A stretch of DNA of 44,314 bases from CAYTCZ01 sp964436315 (GTDB lineage: Bacteria; Actinomycetota; Thermoleophilia; Gaiellales; Gaiellaceae). How positions within the stretch are numbered: position 1 is the first letter of the stretch; the number at the start of each line of letters is the position of its first letter. The stretch is taken from assembly GCA_964436315.1 (NCBI GenBank), contig CAYTCZ010000015.1:1-44314 (forward strand), given 5' to 3'. The translations under genes were made by a program, and so were the position numbers. Shown here in pieces: positions 14,390-22,789 of this stretch. Below the pieces are notes generated by a model that made no database searches, was not told the origin of the DNA, and saw only the letters and a list, made by a program, of their open reading frames with translations.

Positions 14390-14489
14390 NNNNNNNNNNN
14401 NNNNNNNNNNNNNNNNNNNNNNNNNNNNNNNNNNNNNNNNNNNNNNNNNNNNNNNNNNNNNNNNNNNNNNNNNNNNNNNNNNNNNNNNN
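14390..14489. other. Assembly gap of 100 N
   Basis: Exactly 100 N, a scaffolding placeholder. The 113 bases between the gap and the next stop codon hold no gene I can support. Confidence 0.98.
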
Positions 14490-14602
14490 GACCAGACGCG
14501 CGAACTCGATGCTCCTGTCTGCCCTCGGCGCACCCCGCATCACGCGCGGAGGTTGTCTGCGCGGAAGCGGGGTCTCTCCCAGCGAGCTTTGGTGACTCGT
14601 TC

Positions 14603-17600
14603 CTAGGGAAAGTCGAGGCCGAAGACGTCGTTTCCGGCCAGGCCGTAGGCGCTGCCGTCGAAGTAGAGCGGAGCGGCGTACGCGCCGCTCGTACTCGATC
14701 CGAGCGACGAAGGTACAAACGCGAAGACATCGTCGTCAGCGCCGCTGACGCCGGCAACGAAGAAGCTCCCCCTGGTCGAGAGATGGATGTGACCGGAACC
14801 GTCGACTGCGACAGCATCGACATCTTCCCCGCCGCCGTCCGACAACTGAACGTCGCTACCGTCGAAGTAGATGGACCACGAACCCGCCGTCGTCGAGCCC
14901 AGCGAGGTGGGTGCGAACGCAAGGAGATCTTCGTCCTTGCCCGAGGCTCCGGGAACGCTCAGGCTTCCATTGGTGGAAACCAGGAGTGTCCCGTCAGACA
15001 GGAGCTCGACCCCATCGACATCCTCGCCGCTCGAGGTCAATCCGACATCGCTGCCGTCGAAGTAGAGCTCGAAAGAACCGGCGGTATTCACACCGAGTTG
15101 GGTCGCCGTGAATTTGACGACGTCCGAGTCTTCCATTGACACTCCGCCGACGGTGCCAGCGGCCGTGAACGACATGAGTATCTCGGTGGCACTGATGACG
15201 TCGAAGCCGTCGATTCTCAAGCCACCGAGCCCGACGTCTGAGCCATCGAAGTGGAGGGCAAACTCAGTACCGTCGAAGGCGACGATGTCTTCGTTGGCGA
15301 CGGAGAGCCCGCCCACCGAGCCGTTGTTCGACAGCGAGAAGTAGAACTGCGTCGACGGCGGCGGAGGCGGCGAGCCCGCGACCGAAATGGTCACCGTGGC
15401 AGTCGCTTCGCCGCCGCGGCCGTCGGAGGCCCGATACGTGAACGTATCGTCGTCGTCAAAACCAGGCTCCGACGTGTAATCGAAAGATCCGTCGGCGTTG
15501 AGGACGAAGGAGGCCGCGTGGGTGGGGCCGCTGACGAGGACAGCGGTCAGCGTCGCGTCGTCCACATCGCTGTCGTTGTCAAGGACGCCGGGTGCGGCGA
15601 CCGAGAGCGGCACTCCGGCGTCGGCTGAATACGAGTCAGCCACAGCCACTGGATCGTCGTTCATATCGTTTACACCGATGTTGACCAATGCCAGATCGGT
15701 CGCGAGTCCGTCGTCCGCGTAATAGGTGAAGTTATCGCTGCCGCTGAAATCCGGAGCCGGTACGTAGTCGAAGGAGCCGTCGGGGTTCAGGCTGAAGGAG
15801 CTTGCGTGGCTCGGGCCCGAGTTGAGGACGGCGGTGAGCGGATCGCCGTCCATCGGGTCGTCATTGTCGAGAATACCCGGAGCCGACATGCTAAGCGCGG
15901 CGTCCTCATCGACGCTGTAGAAGTCGTTGTTCGCCTTCGGGGCCTGATTTGGCCGTACCGCCGTGACCGTCACCGAATCCTGGTCAGTCGCATTTCCGTC
16001 GTCGACCGTGAGCGTCGCGACGTAGTCACCCTCCACATCCGTCACGAAGCTCGGACTCTCGGCGCTCGGATTGTCGAGGGTCGCGCTGCTTCCCGATGGT
16101 GTGGACAGGTTCCACGAGTAGCTATAGGAATCGCCGTCGATGTCGCCGCTTCCGGAGCCGTCGAGCTGTGCGGTGTCGCCCGCGGTCACCGTCTGATCAG
16201 CGCCTGCATCGGCGTACGGCGCGTCGTTCACCGGGTCGACGGTGAGGTTGACGGTCGCCGTGTCACTGCCACCGTTTCCGTCCGACGCTCGGTAGACGAA
16301 GGAATCCGGGCCGTTGTAGTTCGCAGTAGGCGAGTAGCTGAACGAGCCATCGGTGTTCAGCGTGAACGAGGCGGCGTTGCTTGGTCCGCTAACCAGGGAC
16401 GCCGTTAGCGAGTCGCCGTCGACCGGATCGTCGTTTCCGAGGACGCCAAGTGCCGTCGACACGCTGAGTGTTGCGTCCTCGGGCGTCGAGTACGAATCGC
16501 CGACGGCGACTGGGGGCAGATTCGGCTGGGACGCCGTGACCGTCACCGAATCCTGGTCAGTCGCATTTCCGTCGTCGACCGTGAGCGTCGCGACGTAGTC
16601 ACCCTCCACATCCGTCACGAAGCTCGGACTCTCGGCGCTCGGATTGTCGAGGGTCGCGCTGCTTCCCGATGGTGTGGACAGGTTCCACGAGTAGCTATAG
16701 GAATCGCCGTCGATGTCGCCGCTTCCGGAGCCGTCGAGCTGTGCGGTGTCGCCCGCGGTCACCGTCTGATCAGCGCCTGCATCGGCGTACGGCGCGTCGT
16801 TCACCGGGTCGACGGTGAGGTTGACGGTCGCCGTGTCACTGCCACCGTTTCCGTCCGACGCTCGGTAGACGAAGGAATCCGGGCCGTTGTAGTTCGCAGT
16901 AGGCGAGTAGCTGAACGAGCCATCGGTGTTCAGCGTGAACGAGGCGGCGTTGCTTGGTCCGCTAACCAGGGACGCCGTTAGCGAGTCGCCGTCGACCGGA
17001 TCGTCGTTTCCGAGGACACCTGGTGCTGCCTCGTCGAGTGTTGTGTCTTCAGCCATCGGATAGCCGTCGTCGGCCGCAGCGGGCGCCTCGTTCCCTCCCG
17101 AGGCGGAACCGTCGTCGACGGACACGCCAAATCGGGAGAGAACGAGGTCGATCTGATTCGCGAAGGTCACGCCACCGCCACCGGCAAAGAGCAGACCAAC
17201 GGGCTGGTTTCCAATCGAAGTGACCACGAGTGAGCCCGAGTCTCCGCCGGCGCTGAAGTCTCCGGCGTCTCCCACGATCGCAATCTGGTTGACGAACCGG
17301 GCCTCCTGGAGGCAGATCCAGAGGAAAGCGACATAACACACGTCGACTGTGACGTTGACGGCGTCGATCGTTCCCGTCGTAAGCCCGGTGGTGCGTCCGT
17401 ACTTCTTCACCGGCAACCCAACCCCGGCGCTTGTGGTAGCGGCAGCCGGCGCGCCGTATCCGTCGGTCGGGGTGGCGTAACCCAGGTCGGAGGTCGTTGT
17501 TCTCGCGATCGCTGCATCGAGCGTGTTCGGACCGCCGGAGAAGTCGATCGGCTCGAAATCCTCGAGCGTCGCGATCGTGTCGGCAGGAACGAGACCTCCG

Positions 17601-18124
17601 TCTAGCGCTCCGGGCTGGACAATCTCGTCGCCGAGAAGAGCGTTGTTGACGTTGGCGATGACATGGTTGTTGCTGAGAAGGAAGAAATCTGTTCCGTCTG
17701 TCACTCGCGCGCCAATGGTTCCCGCGGTGATGTCCGGATGGCCCACCGAGACTCCGGTTGGCACAGGTCGGGGGAAGCGTGCCGTCGTGTCGACTTGGGC
17801 CACGACCCGACCCGTAACTTCGACCTCAACCGGGACACCGTCGAGGCTTGGCGGAACGTCTGAAGCGGCGAACGATTCAGCGTAGATCTTGACGACGGCG
17901 CGTCCGTCGGCGCGAATGCCAGCGCCCATCCCGACAATGCCACCCTCGCCGAGCAGGCGTTTGGCATGCCTCTGCTTCGTCGCGATCGCCTCCTTGAGAT
18001 CAGCGAGATCGAATCCACGCGCTTCGAGTTGGCTGATCGAGGGATCGGGAGCGGCGGCCGCGGCGCTGACGTGAACGAGCAACGCGAGGAGGACTGAGAC
18101 GATGAACAGAACGGTCTTCTTCAC
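14603..18124 (-). CDS. Secreted multidomain chymotrypsin-fold protease with cadherin-like and DGSDVGL repeats
   Basis: The product has 1173 residues. The signal peptide MKKTVLFIVSVLLALLVHVSAAAAA is followed by a pro-module at about 30-115 (GGIVGMGAGIRADGRAVVKIYAES...VEVTGRVV). The chymotrypsin-like domain spans about 120-340, with His154 (LLSNNHVIA), Asp203 (TLDAAIA) and Ser296 (GGDSGSLV). From 345 to about 930 come four cadherin/VCBS-like blocks of the type DDPVDGDSLTASLVSGPSNAASFTLNTDGSFSYSP. The first two are each followed by a PKD/REJ-like block (DAGADQTVTAGDTAQLDGSGS). The last 240 residues hold four to five units of about 55-60 residues built on DGSDVGL...EDVDAV...LSTxGSFxVxGxSGxDED, which could form a propeller. 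All catalytic residues are kept. It probably acts outside the cell; the substrate is unknown. Confidence 0.9.
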   Translation of the reverse strand: MKKTVLFIVSVLLALLVHVSAAAAAPDPSISQLEARGFDLADLKEAIATKQRHAKRLLGEGGIVGMGAGIRADGRAVVKIYAESFAASDVPPSLDGVPVEVEVTGRVVAQVDTTARFPRPVPTGVSVGHPDITAGTIGARVTDGTDFFLLSNNHVIANVNNALLGDEIVQPGALDGGLVPADTIATLEDFEPIDFSGGPNTLDAAIARTTTSDLGYATPTDGYGAPAAATTSAGVGLPVKKYGRTTGLTTGTIDAVNVTVDVCYVAFLWICLQEARFVNQIAIVGDAGDFSAGGDSGSLVVTSIGNQPVGLLFAGGGGVTFANQIDLVLSRFGVSVDDGSASGGNEAPAAADDGYPMAEDTTLDEAAPGVLGNDDPVDGDSLTASLVSGPSNAASFTLNTDGSFSYSPTANYNGPDSFVYRASDGNGGSDTATVNLTVDPVNDAPYADAGADQTVTAGDTAQLDGSGSGDIDGDSYSYSWNLSTPSGSSATLDNPSAESPSFVTDVEGDYVATLTVDDGNATDQDSVTVTASQPNLPPVAVGDSYSTPEDATLSVSTALGVLGNDDPVDGDSLTASLVSGPSNAASFTLNTDGSFSYSPTANYNGPDSFVYRASDGNGGSDTATVNLTVDPVNDAPYADAGADQTVTAGDTAQLDGSGSGDIDGDSYSYSWNLSTPSGSSATLDNPSAESPSFVTDVEGDYVATLTVDDGNATDQDSVTVTAVRPNQAPKANNDFYSVDEDAALSMSAPGILDNDDPMDGDPLTAVLNSGPSHASSFSLNPDGSFDYVPAPDFSGSDNFTYYADDGLATDLALVNIGVNDMNDDPVAVADSYSADAGVPLSVAAPGVLDNDSDVDDATLTAVLVSGPTHAASFVLNADGSFDYTSEPGFDDDDTFTYRASDGRGGEATATVTISVAGSPPPPPSTQFYFSLSNNGSVGGLSVANEDIVAFDGTEFALHFDGSDVGLGGLRIDGFDVISATEILMSFTAAGTVGGVSMEDSDVVKFTATQLGVNTAGSFELYFDGSDVGLTSSGEDVDGVELLSDGTLLVSTNGSLSVPGASGKDEDLLAFAPTSLGSTTAGSWSIYFDGSDVQLSDGGGEDVDAVAVDGSGHIHLSTRGSFFVAGVSGADDDVFAFVPSSLGSSTSGAYAAPLYFDGSAYGLAGNDVFGLDFP
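15959..16444. repeat. 486-bp perfect internal repeat, copy 1
   Basis: This stretch is identical base for base to the one 573 bp to the right. It codes for most of a cadherin-like plus PKD-like block pair. The 573-bp period keeps the frame (191 residues). Perfect identity over coding DNA points to recent duplication or gene conversion. Confidence 0.95.
16532..17017. repeat. 486-bp perfect internal repeat, copy 2
   Basis: Second copy of the perfect repeat inside the 1173-residue protease gene. Just outside the repeat the copies differ at many positions (for example the linkers NLPPVAVGDSYSTPED and NEAPAAADDGYPMAED), so the homogenised part is sharply bounded. Confidence 0.95.
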
Positions 18125-18321
18125 GACGACGTCGGCCAGTTGGGCCTACCCCCCTTGCGAGTTCGGTCCACGATCACGAATGCCACAGCAACGTTGCTGG
18201 CCTCACAAAGACACAGGTACGGCAGACTTCCACCCTCTACACGGACGGGGAACGTGCTATCCGAGGTATGGGGACGACTAGGCCAGAGCCCAGACCGGGT
18301 CTCATCGAGAAGAGCGGGGTG

Positions 18322-18633
18322 TTACTCGGGCTCGAGGGCAGTGATCGGCCCGGTCTCCTCGACGACGACGACGTAGCCTTCGATCTCACCGGGGATCTCT
18401 TCCGTCACGGCAACTGTCGTCGTCTCAACGAAGACCTTGATACAGGGGCGGCCGTCACACTCGCCGATCCCGGTGCCGACGACTCCGTCGATGGCCATCA
18501 GCGTCGGAGTCTGCTCCTCGAGGACCTGCTCGATCGTCCTGCTTTCAGCTGGTTCGTCGTCGTTGTCGGAGCCACACGCCGCCGCGAGGAAAGCGACTGC
18601 GATCAGGCCACCGGCAAGCAGAAGCGGTCTCAT
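18322..18633 (-). CDS. Small lipoprotein made of the protease pro-module
   Basis: The product has 103 residues. A lipoprotein signal peptide has the lipobox FLAAAC with Cys20, then an acidic linker. The rest reads LMAIDGVVGTGIGECDGRPCIKVFVE...IPGEIEGYVVVVEETGPITAL. This matches the module that precedes the catalytic domain in both neighbouring proteases (GIVGMGAGIRADGRAVVKIYAES and GVVGTGVGLGTDGQPVIKILTER, followed by a VEVTG strand). It is therefore a stand-alone, membrane-anchored copy of that module, placed between the two protease genes on the same strand. Two extra Cys (ECDGRPC) could form a disulfide. An inhibitor, chaperone or docking role is possible by analogy with free propeptides, but this is an inference. 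Confidence 0.8.
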   Translation of the reverse strand: MRPLLLAGGLIAVAFLAAACGSDNDDEPAESRTIEQVLEEQTPTLMAIDGVVGTGIGECDGRPCIKVFVETTTVAVTEEIPGEIEGYVVVVEETGPITALEPE

Positions 18634-18663
18634 GCGGAGCTGATGGAAGGCTAGCTGCGGCCT

Positions 18664-18829
18664 AGAACTCGTTTCATAATGACTCCTCGTCGCCGGGGTG
18701 CGATGTACGCCGTGAGGCCAGGACGCAGGGAGCGTTCATATTGACCTGAAATATGGACGCGACCGAGGACAACGCTTCACGGCGTAAAGCGCGGCCTGGA
18801 GACACAGGGTTCATTGTGAGACGAGTTCT
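18664..18829. mobile_element. 166-bp MITE, copy 1
   Basis: The element is non-coding with terminal inverted repeats: AGAACTCGTTTCATAATGA on the left and a right end whose complement reads AGAACTCGTTTCACAATGA or a close variant. A second internal inverted repeat (TACGCCGTGA) makes the whole unit foldable. It matches the copy at 44114-44279 at 163 of 166 bases. The flanks are CTA on the left and TTA on the right, so any TNA-type duplication has decayed. It lies 9 bp past the stop codon of the 741-residue protease gene. Confidence 0.85.
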
Positions 18830-18838
18830 TAGAGCCCG

Positions 18839-21064
18839 CTACGAGGGTTCCGGTACGTGTAGTGCGACAACGTCGTTCGTGAACCCGTTCTGCGACCCGT
18901 CGAAGTAGAGAGAACTCGGGAAGTTGCCGGATGTGCTGCTGCCGAGCGAGTCCGGTTCGAAGGTGAAGACGTCCTCATCGTTCCCGCTGATTCCGTTCGT
19001 GCTGAAGCTGCTCCTCGTCGTCAGATAGAGGTCACCACCACTGAACGCGACTCCGACGACATCCTCACCGTTGCTCTCGGAAAGTCCCACATCGGAGCCA
19101 TCGAAGTAGAGGCTCCAGGTACCCGACGTACTGCTACCCAGCGACGCGGGCGTGAACTCGAGCAGATCCTCGTCTTCGCCGGACACGCCGGGGACGCTGA
19201 ACGCGCCTAGAGTCGAGATAAGCAAATTCCCGTTCGGAAGGATGTGGACAGCGTCTACATCCTCGTTTCGGTTCCCGCCGAGACCGACGTCGCTCCCGTC
19301 GAAGTAGAGTGACCAACCCGTCGCCGAGTCATAGCGGAGGAGATCCTCGTCGGCGGCGCTGATCCCACCGACGTTGACGCTGCTCGTCGAGGAGATCAGG
19401 AAGTCACCGTCGCTGAGGCGGGTGATCGCGTCAAGGTCCTCGCTACCGATGCCGAGAACAGAGCCGTCGAGGACGACGCTGTATCCGGAGCCGTCGAAGG
19501 CGACGATATCTTCTTCGTTCCCCCATGATTGATCACTGGCGGGTGAAAAGTAGAAGTGGACTGCGCCGGACGGCGGGGAGTTCACAGTGATGTAGTCGAG
19601 CTTGATCTCGTCGTCACTCCCGAAGGAGTTCGAGGCGGTCAGCGTGACGGTGTAGGTGCCCGGGTTGTTGTAGGTGTGGCTCGGGTTCTGCGCCGTCGAG
19701 CTTCCGCCGTCGCCGAAGTCCCAGCTCCAGCTGGTCGGGCTGTTCGTGGAGGCGTCGGTGAAATCGACCGTCAAGGGATCGGTTCCGTCGGTTGGAGTGC
19801 CCGAGAACTCTGCGACGGGAGCTGAGCCAGCCGGATCGACGGTGATGTAGTCGAGCTTGATCTCGTCGTCACTCCCGAAGGAGTTCGAGGCGGTCAGCGT
19901 GACGGTGTAGGTGCCCGGGTTGTTGTAGGTGTGGCTCGGGTTCTGCGCCGTCGAGCTTCCGCCGTCGCCGAAGTCCCAGCTCCAGCTGGTCGGGCTGTTC
20001 GTGGAGGCGTCGGTGAAATCGACCGTCAAGGGATCGGTTCCGTCGGTTGGAGTGCCCGAGAACTCTGCGACGGGCGCACTGCCGCCAGACGGTGTGCCAA
20101 AGCTCACACCGAACTCCGAGAGAACGGGGCCAATAGGATTGCCAAAGGTGGCCGTGGAACTGCCGGCGTAGAGAAGCGCGACGGGGTTCCGGGTACCGAC
20201 CTGGACGATGACCGAGCCTGAGTCGCCGCCCGCGCTCATGTCCGTGGTCATTATCTGCTGAACGAACCGGGCGACCTTTCCACCGCCGTAGTTGACGTTG
20301 ACCGTCACGTTGACAGCGGTTATCTCTCCGACAGTGTGGCCCGTGGTTCTGCCACATTTCTCGACGTCCATTCCGATAGCGGCGTTCGTTGTGGTCGTCT
20401 CCGGTGTCCAACCACAATGCGTCTCCGCGGTGACGTCCCCGAGGTTCGGGACCTCTGCGATTGCCGCATCGATCACATTCGTCGGACTCCACCAGCCGCA
20501 GAAGTTCCCGCACCACGAAATTGTCTTGTAGTCGGAAAGCGTGGCAAGTCGATCGCTCGGGTCATTGGCCGATCCACCATCGACCCTACCGGGCTGGATG
20601 ATCCAGTCTCCGATCGAAGCGTCGTTCGAGTCGGCAAGGACGTGGTTGTTACTGAGGATGTACCACTTCGATCCGTTCGTGACGAGGCCGCCGTATGTCC
20701 CGGCAGTGATGTCAGGATGGCCAATCGATACACCTGGTTCGGCCGGCCGATGGTAGGCCGTTGGGTCGTGCAACGCGCGGACCTCACCTGTGACCTCGAC
20801 CTCGGTTCGGACGCCGTCAATCTTGATCGGCAGTCCGAACACGGCAGCCCGTTCAGTGAGAATCTTGATCACAGGCTGACCGTCGGTACCGAGCCCGACC
20901 CCAGTCCCAACCACGCCGGCGCGCGACAAGAGGCTCGCGGTGGCGCTTTCCTGTGCCACGATCGCCGCACGGATCTTCGCTCTTAGCTCGGCAAGCCTCT
21001 GGGCCCCAGGATCGGGCGCTGCAGCCGCGTGACCGGTAATCGCCGCGAGGAGCAGCCCCAACAA
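18839..21064 (-). CDS. Secreted chymotrypsin-fold protease with two PKD domains and DGSDVGL repeats
   Basis: Counted from the first legal start (TTG, 21064) the protein has 741 residues. The layout matches the larger neighbour: a pro-module with GVVGTGVGLGTDGQPVIKILTER, then a protease domain with His141 (ILSNNHVLA), Asp199 (NVIDAAIA) and Ser282 (GGDSGSVI). Two 85-residue PKD domains (SWSWDFGDGGSSTAQNPSHTYNNPGTYTVTLTASNSFGSDDEI) and four DGSDVGL-type units follow. The frame is open upstream and encodes SFRKVLFV just before the TTG, which completes a normal signal peptide. The residue aligned with the neighbour's Met is Thr (codon ACG at 21097), so either the start is an ACG or a mutation removed the ATG. 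Extra Cys in the protease domain (WCGNFCGWW, HCGW, EKCGRT) may form disulfides. Confidence 0.88.
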   Translation of the reverse strand: MLGLLLAAITGHAAAAPDPGAQRLAELRAKIRAAIVAQESATASLLSRAGVVGTGVGLGTDGQPVIKILTERAAVFGLPIKIDGVRTEVEVTGEVRALHDPTAYHRPAEPGVSIGHPDITAGTYGGLVTNGSKWYILSNNHVLADSNDASIGDWIIQPGRVDGGSANDPSDRLATLSDYKTISWCGNFCGWWSPTNVIDAAIAEVPNLGDVTAETHCGWTPETTTTNAAIGMDVEKCGRTTGHTVGEITAVNVTVNVNYGGGKVARFVQQIMTTDMSAGGDSGSVIVQVGTRNPVALLYAGSSTATFGNPIGPVLSEFGVSFGTPSGGSAPVAEFSGTPTDGTDPLTVDFTDASTNSPTSWSWDFGDGGSSTAQNPSHTYNNPGTYTVTLTASNSFGSDDEIKLDYITVDPAGSAPVAEFSGTPTDGTDPLTVDFTDASTNSPTSWSWDFGDGGSSTAQNPSHTYNNPGTYTVTLTASNSFGSDDEIKLDYITVNSPPSGAVHFYFSPASDQSWGNEEDIVAFDGSGYSVVLDGSVLGIGSEDLDAITRLSDGDFLISSTSSVNVGGISAADEDLLRYDSATGWSLYFDGSDVGLGGNRNEDVDAVHILPNGNLLISTLGAFSVPGVSGEDEDLLEFTPASLGSSTSGTWSLYFDGSDVGLSESNGEDVVGVAFSGGDLYLTTRSSFSTNGISGNDEDVFTFEPDSLGSSTSGNFPSSLYFDGSQNGFTNDVVALHVPEPS
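19587..19819. repeat. 233-bp perfect repeat coding a PKD domain, copy 1
   Basis: Identical to the stretch 255 bp to the right; the period equals 85 codons, so the frame is kept. It codes for one PKD domain of the 741-residue protease. Confidence 0.95.
19842..20074. repeat. 233-bp perfect repeat coding a PKD domain, copy 2
   Basis: Second perfect copy, coding the PKD domain next to the catalytic domain. The same sort of homogenised in-frame duplication is found in the neighbouring protease gene. Confidence 0.95.
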
Positions 21065-21287
21065 GAGTGCAACGAAAAGAACCTTCCGGAAGCTCGTTGC
21101 GTGCTCTAAGCGAACGACGTCCCCCTCAGCTGGAGTACCCGCTTCAAAGATAGTCCCGATTCGCGCGGCAATCTAGCGGACCCACCCATTCGATTGCGAG
21201 GCCCGGTCACACGGTGGTCGCCTTCGGCTGTCAGACGACGAGGCGCTAGACTCACCGTGCCCGGTATCCCCAAAGGAACTGGAGCCG

Positions 21288-21980
21288 ATGAAATTCGAGT
21301 CAGTGTGTGTGGTCGGCACAGGCCGTGTCGGCAGTGCGATGGCCTCCCGGCTGGAGGGACAGCTGCCTACGCGATCGACCGGACGCGAGCTCGACTGCGC
21401 CACCGCCGATCTCATCGTCCTCTGCGTACCCGATCGCGCGATTTCTGAGGTCGCTGGGGCCGTATCCAGCGGTCCGTGGATCGCGCACGTGTCCGGGGCA
21501 TCGACGCTCGAGAGCCTCGAGCCCCACACCCGGCGTTTCAGCCTCCATCCTCTCCAGACGTTTCAGCTCGGTCTCGGGCCCGGTCAGTTCGACGGGGCCT
21601 GGGCAGCCATAAGCGGGAAAACCGACGAGGCGAGAGAGGCCGGCTTCGAGCTCGCCGAGCTGCTCGATGTCCGTCCGTTCGAGCTCGCCGACGCGAGTCG
21701 ACCCCTCTATCACGCCGGAGCAACCGTCGCGGCGGCGTTCCTCGTCACGGTGCACCAAACAGCCGCTCGACTGATGCAGGCAGCAGGCGCACCCCCGGAG
21801 GCGCTCGCTCCGCTCATGCGGAGAACGATGCAAAACGGGTTTCGTCCAACCGGTCCTCACGTCAGAGGAGACTGGGAAACCGTCGAACGTCACCTCGACG
21901 CGATACGACTCGCGTGCCCAGAACTCGAGCCGACATATCGGGCCCTATCGGACGCGACCGCAGCGCAATTGTCGACATGA
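21288..21980 (+). CDS. Rossmann-like DUF2520 oxidoreductase-type protein
   Basis: The product has 230 residues. An N-terminal NAD(P)-binding fold (SVCVVGTGRVGSAMASRL, residues about 5-22; ADLIVLCVPDRAISEVA) is followed by the helical DUF2520 domain (FSLHPLQTF, YHAGATVAAAFLVTVHQTAARLMQAAG, LMRRTMQNGFRPTGP). Proteins of this type lie next to panC in many bacteria and resemble ketopantoate reductase in layout. Here the stop overlaps the panC start (ATGA). A role in pantothenate synthesis, perhaps as the reductase step, is an inference from context. SD-like GGAACTGGAG lies before the ATG. Confidence 0.85.
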   Translation: MKFESVCVVGTGRVGSAMASRLEGQLPTRSTGRELDCATADLIVLCVPDRAISEVAGAVSSGPWIAHVSGASTLESLEPHTRRFSLHPLQTFQLGLGPGQFDGAWAAISGKTDEAREAGFELAELLDVRPFELADASRPLYHAGATVAAAFLVTVHQTAARLMQAAGAPPEALAPLMRRTMQNGFRPTGPHVRGDWETVERHLDAIRLACPELEPTYRALSDATAAQLST

Positions 21981-22789
21981 AAACCATCCGAACGATCTCG
22001 AGCACGCGGCCGGAGCTGGCCAACATCCGATCCGGGAGGAGCGTCGGTCTGGTGCCGACCATGGGTGCGATTCACGACGGTCATCTCTCGTTGATCAAGG
22101 CTGCTCGAGACGAGAACCAGATCGTCGTCGTGAGCATCTTTGTGAACCCCACACAATTTGGACCTACCGAGGATCTTGCGACATATCCGCGTGACGAAGC
22201 CCATGATCTCGCGGCATGTGAAGCCGCGGGGGTGGATTTCGTGTTCGCGCCCGAGCCAACCGAGATGTATCCGGCTGACTTTCAGACCTGGGTCGACGTC
22301 GAGGAGGCTTCTCGCGGGATGGAGGGCGACGCGAGACCCGGTCACTTTCGCGGGGTGGCAACCGTCTGCCTCAAGCTCTTCAACATCATCGATCCCGACC
22401 GCGTGTACTTCGGGCAGAAGGACCTGCAACAGTCCTTCGTCGTCGAGCAGCTCGTACGCGATCTGAACGTGGATCTCGAGGTCCGAGTGATGCCGACCGT
22501 CCGCGATGTCGACGGGCTCGCACTCAGCTCGCGTAACGCGCACCTGTCGCGGACCGATCGCGCGGTCGCTCGTGCCATTCCTGAGGCTCTGACGGCCGGC
22601 AAGGGAGCGTACACTCGCGGTTCGGATCCGATCGAAGCCGCGTCAGCCGTGCTCGACGGGGAGCCTGGCATGGCTCCCGACTACGTCGAACTGTCGAAAT
22701 TCGACGGCCGGCTCTTTCTGGCGATCGCCGCTTCTGTCGGCGACGTTCGACTAATCGACAACATCGTCCTCGAAGGAGGGGAAGAATGA
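21977..22789 (+). CDS. panC: Pantothenate synthetase (pantoate-beta-alanine ligase)
   Basis: PanC joins pantoate and beta-alanine with ATP to make pantothenate. The 270-residue protein has the ATP-binding VPTMGAIHDGHLSLI (HxGH motif), VVVSIFVNPTQFGPTEDLATYPR, the pantoate-site region GDARPGHFRGVATVCLKLFNII, VYFGQKDLQQ, and DGLALSSRN. The ATG overlaps the previous stop by 4 bp, and its stop overlaps the panB start by 4 bp, so all three are probably translated as a coupled operon. A longer frame starting at 21476 lies inside the DUF2520 gene and is not real. No panD is seen in the window. Confidence 0.96.
   Translation: MKTIRTISSTRPELANIRSGRSVGLVPTMGAIHDGHLSLIKAARDENQIVVVSIFVNPTQFGPTEDLATYPRDEAHDLAACEAAGVDFVFAPEPTEMYPADFQTWVDVEEASRGMEGDARPGHFRGVATVCLKLFNIIDPDRVYFGQKDLQQSFVVEQLVRDLNVDLEVRVMPTVRDVDGLALSSRNAHLSRTDRAVARAIPEALTAGKGAYTRGSDPIEAASAVLDGEPGMAPDYVELSKFDGRLFLAIAASVGDVRLIDNIVLEGGEE

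Noticed and set aside
15959..17017. CRISPR or other spaced-repeat array
   Set aside because: The repeats are long, in frame and encode cadherin/PKD-like domains.
18839..18865. VPEPS at the C-terminus of the second protease as a PEP-CTERM sorting signal
   Set aside because: The protein stops at VPEPS with no hydrophobic segment or Arg cluster; the sister protease ends at the same place in the repeat with LDFP.
21476..21976. Plus-strand extension of panC upstream of its ATG
   Set aside because: Arg/Ser-rich translation that overlaps the DUF2520 gene in another frame; panC has a proper ATG coupled to the previous stop.
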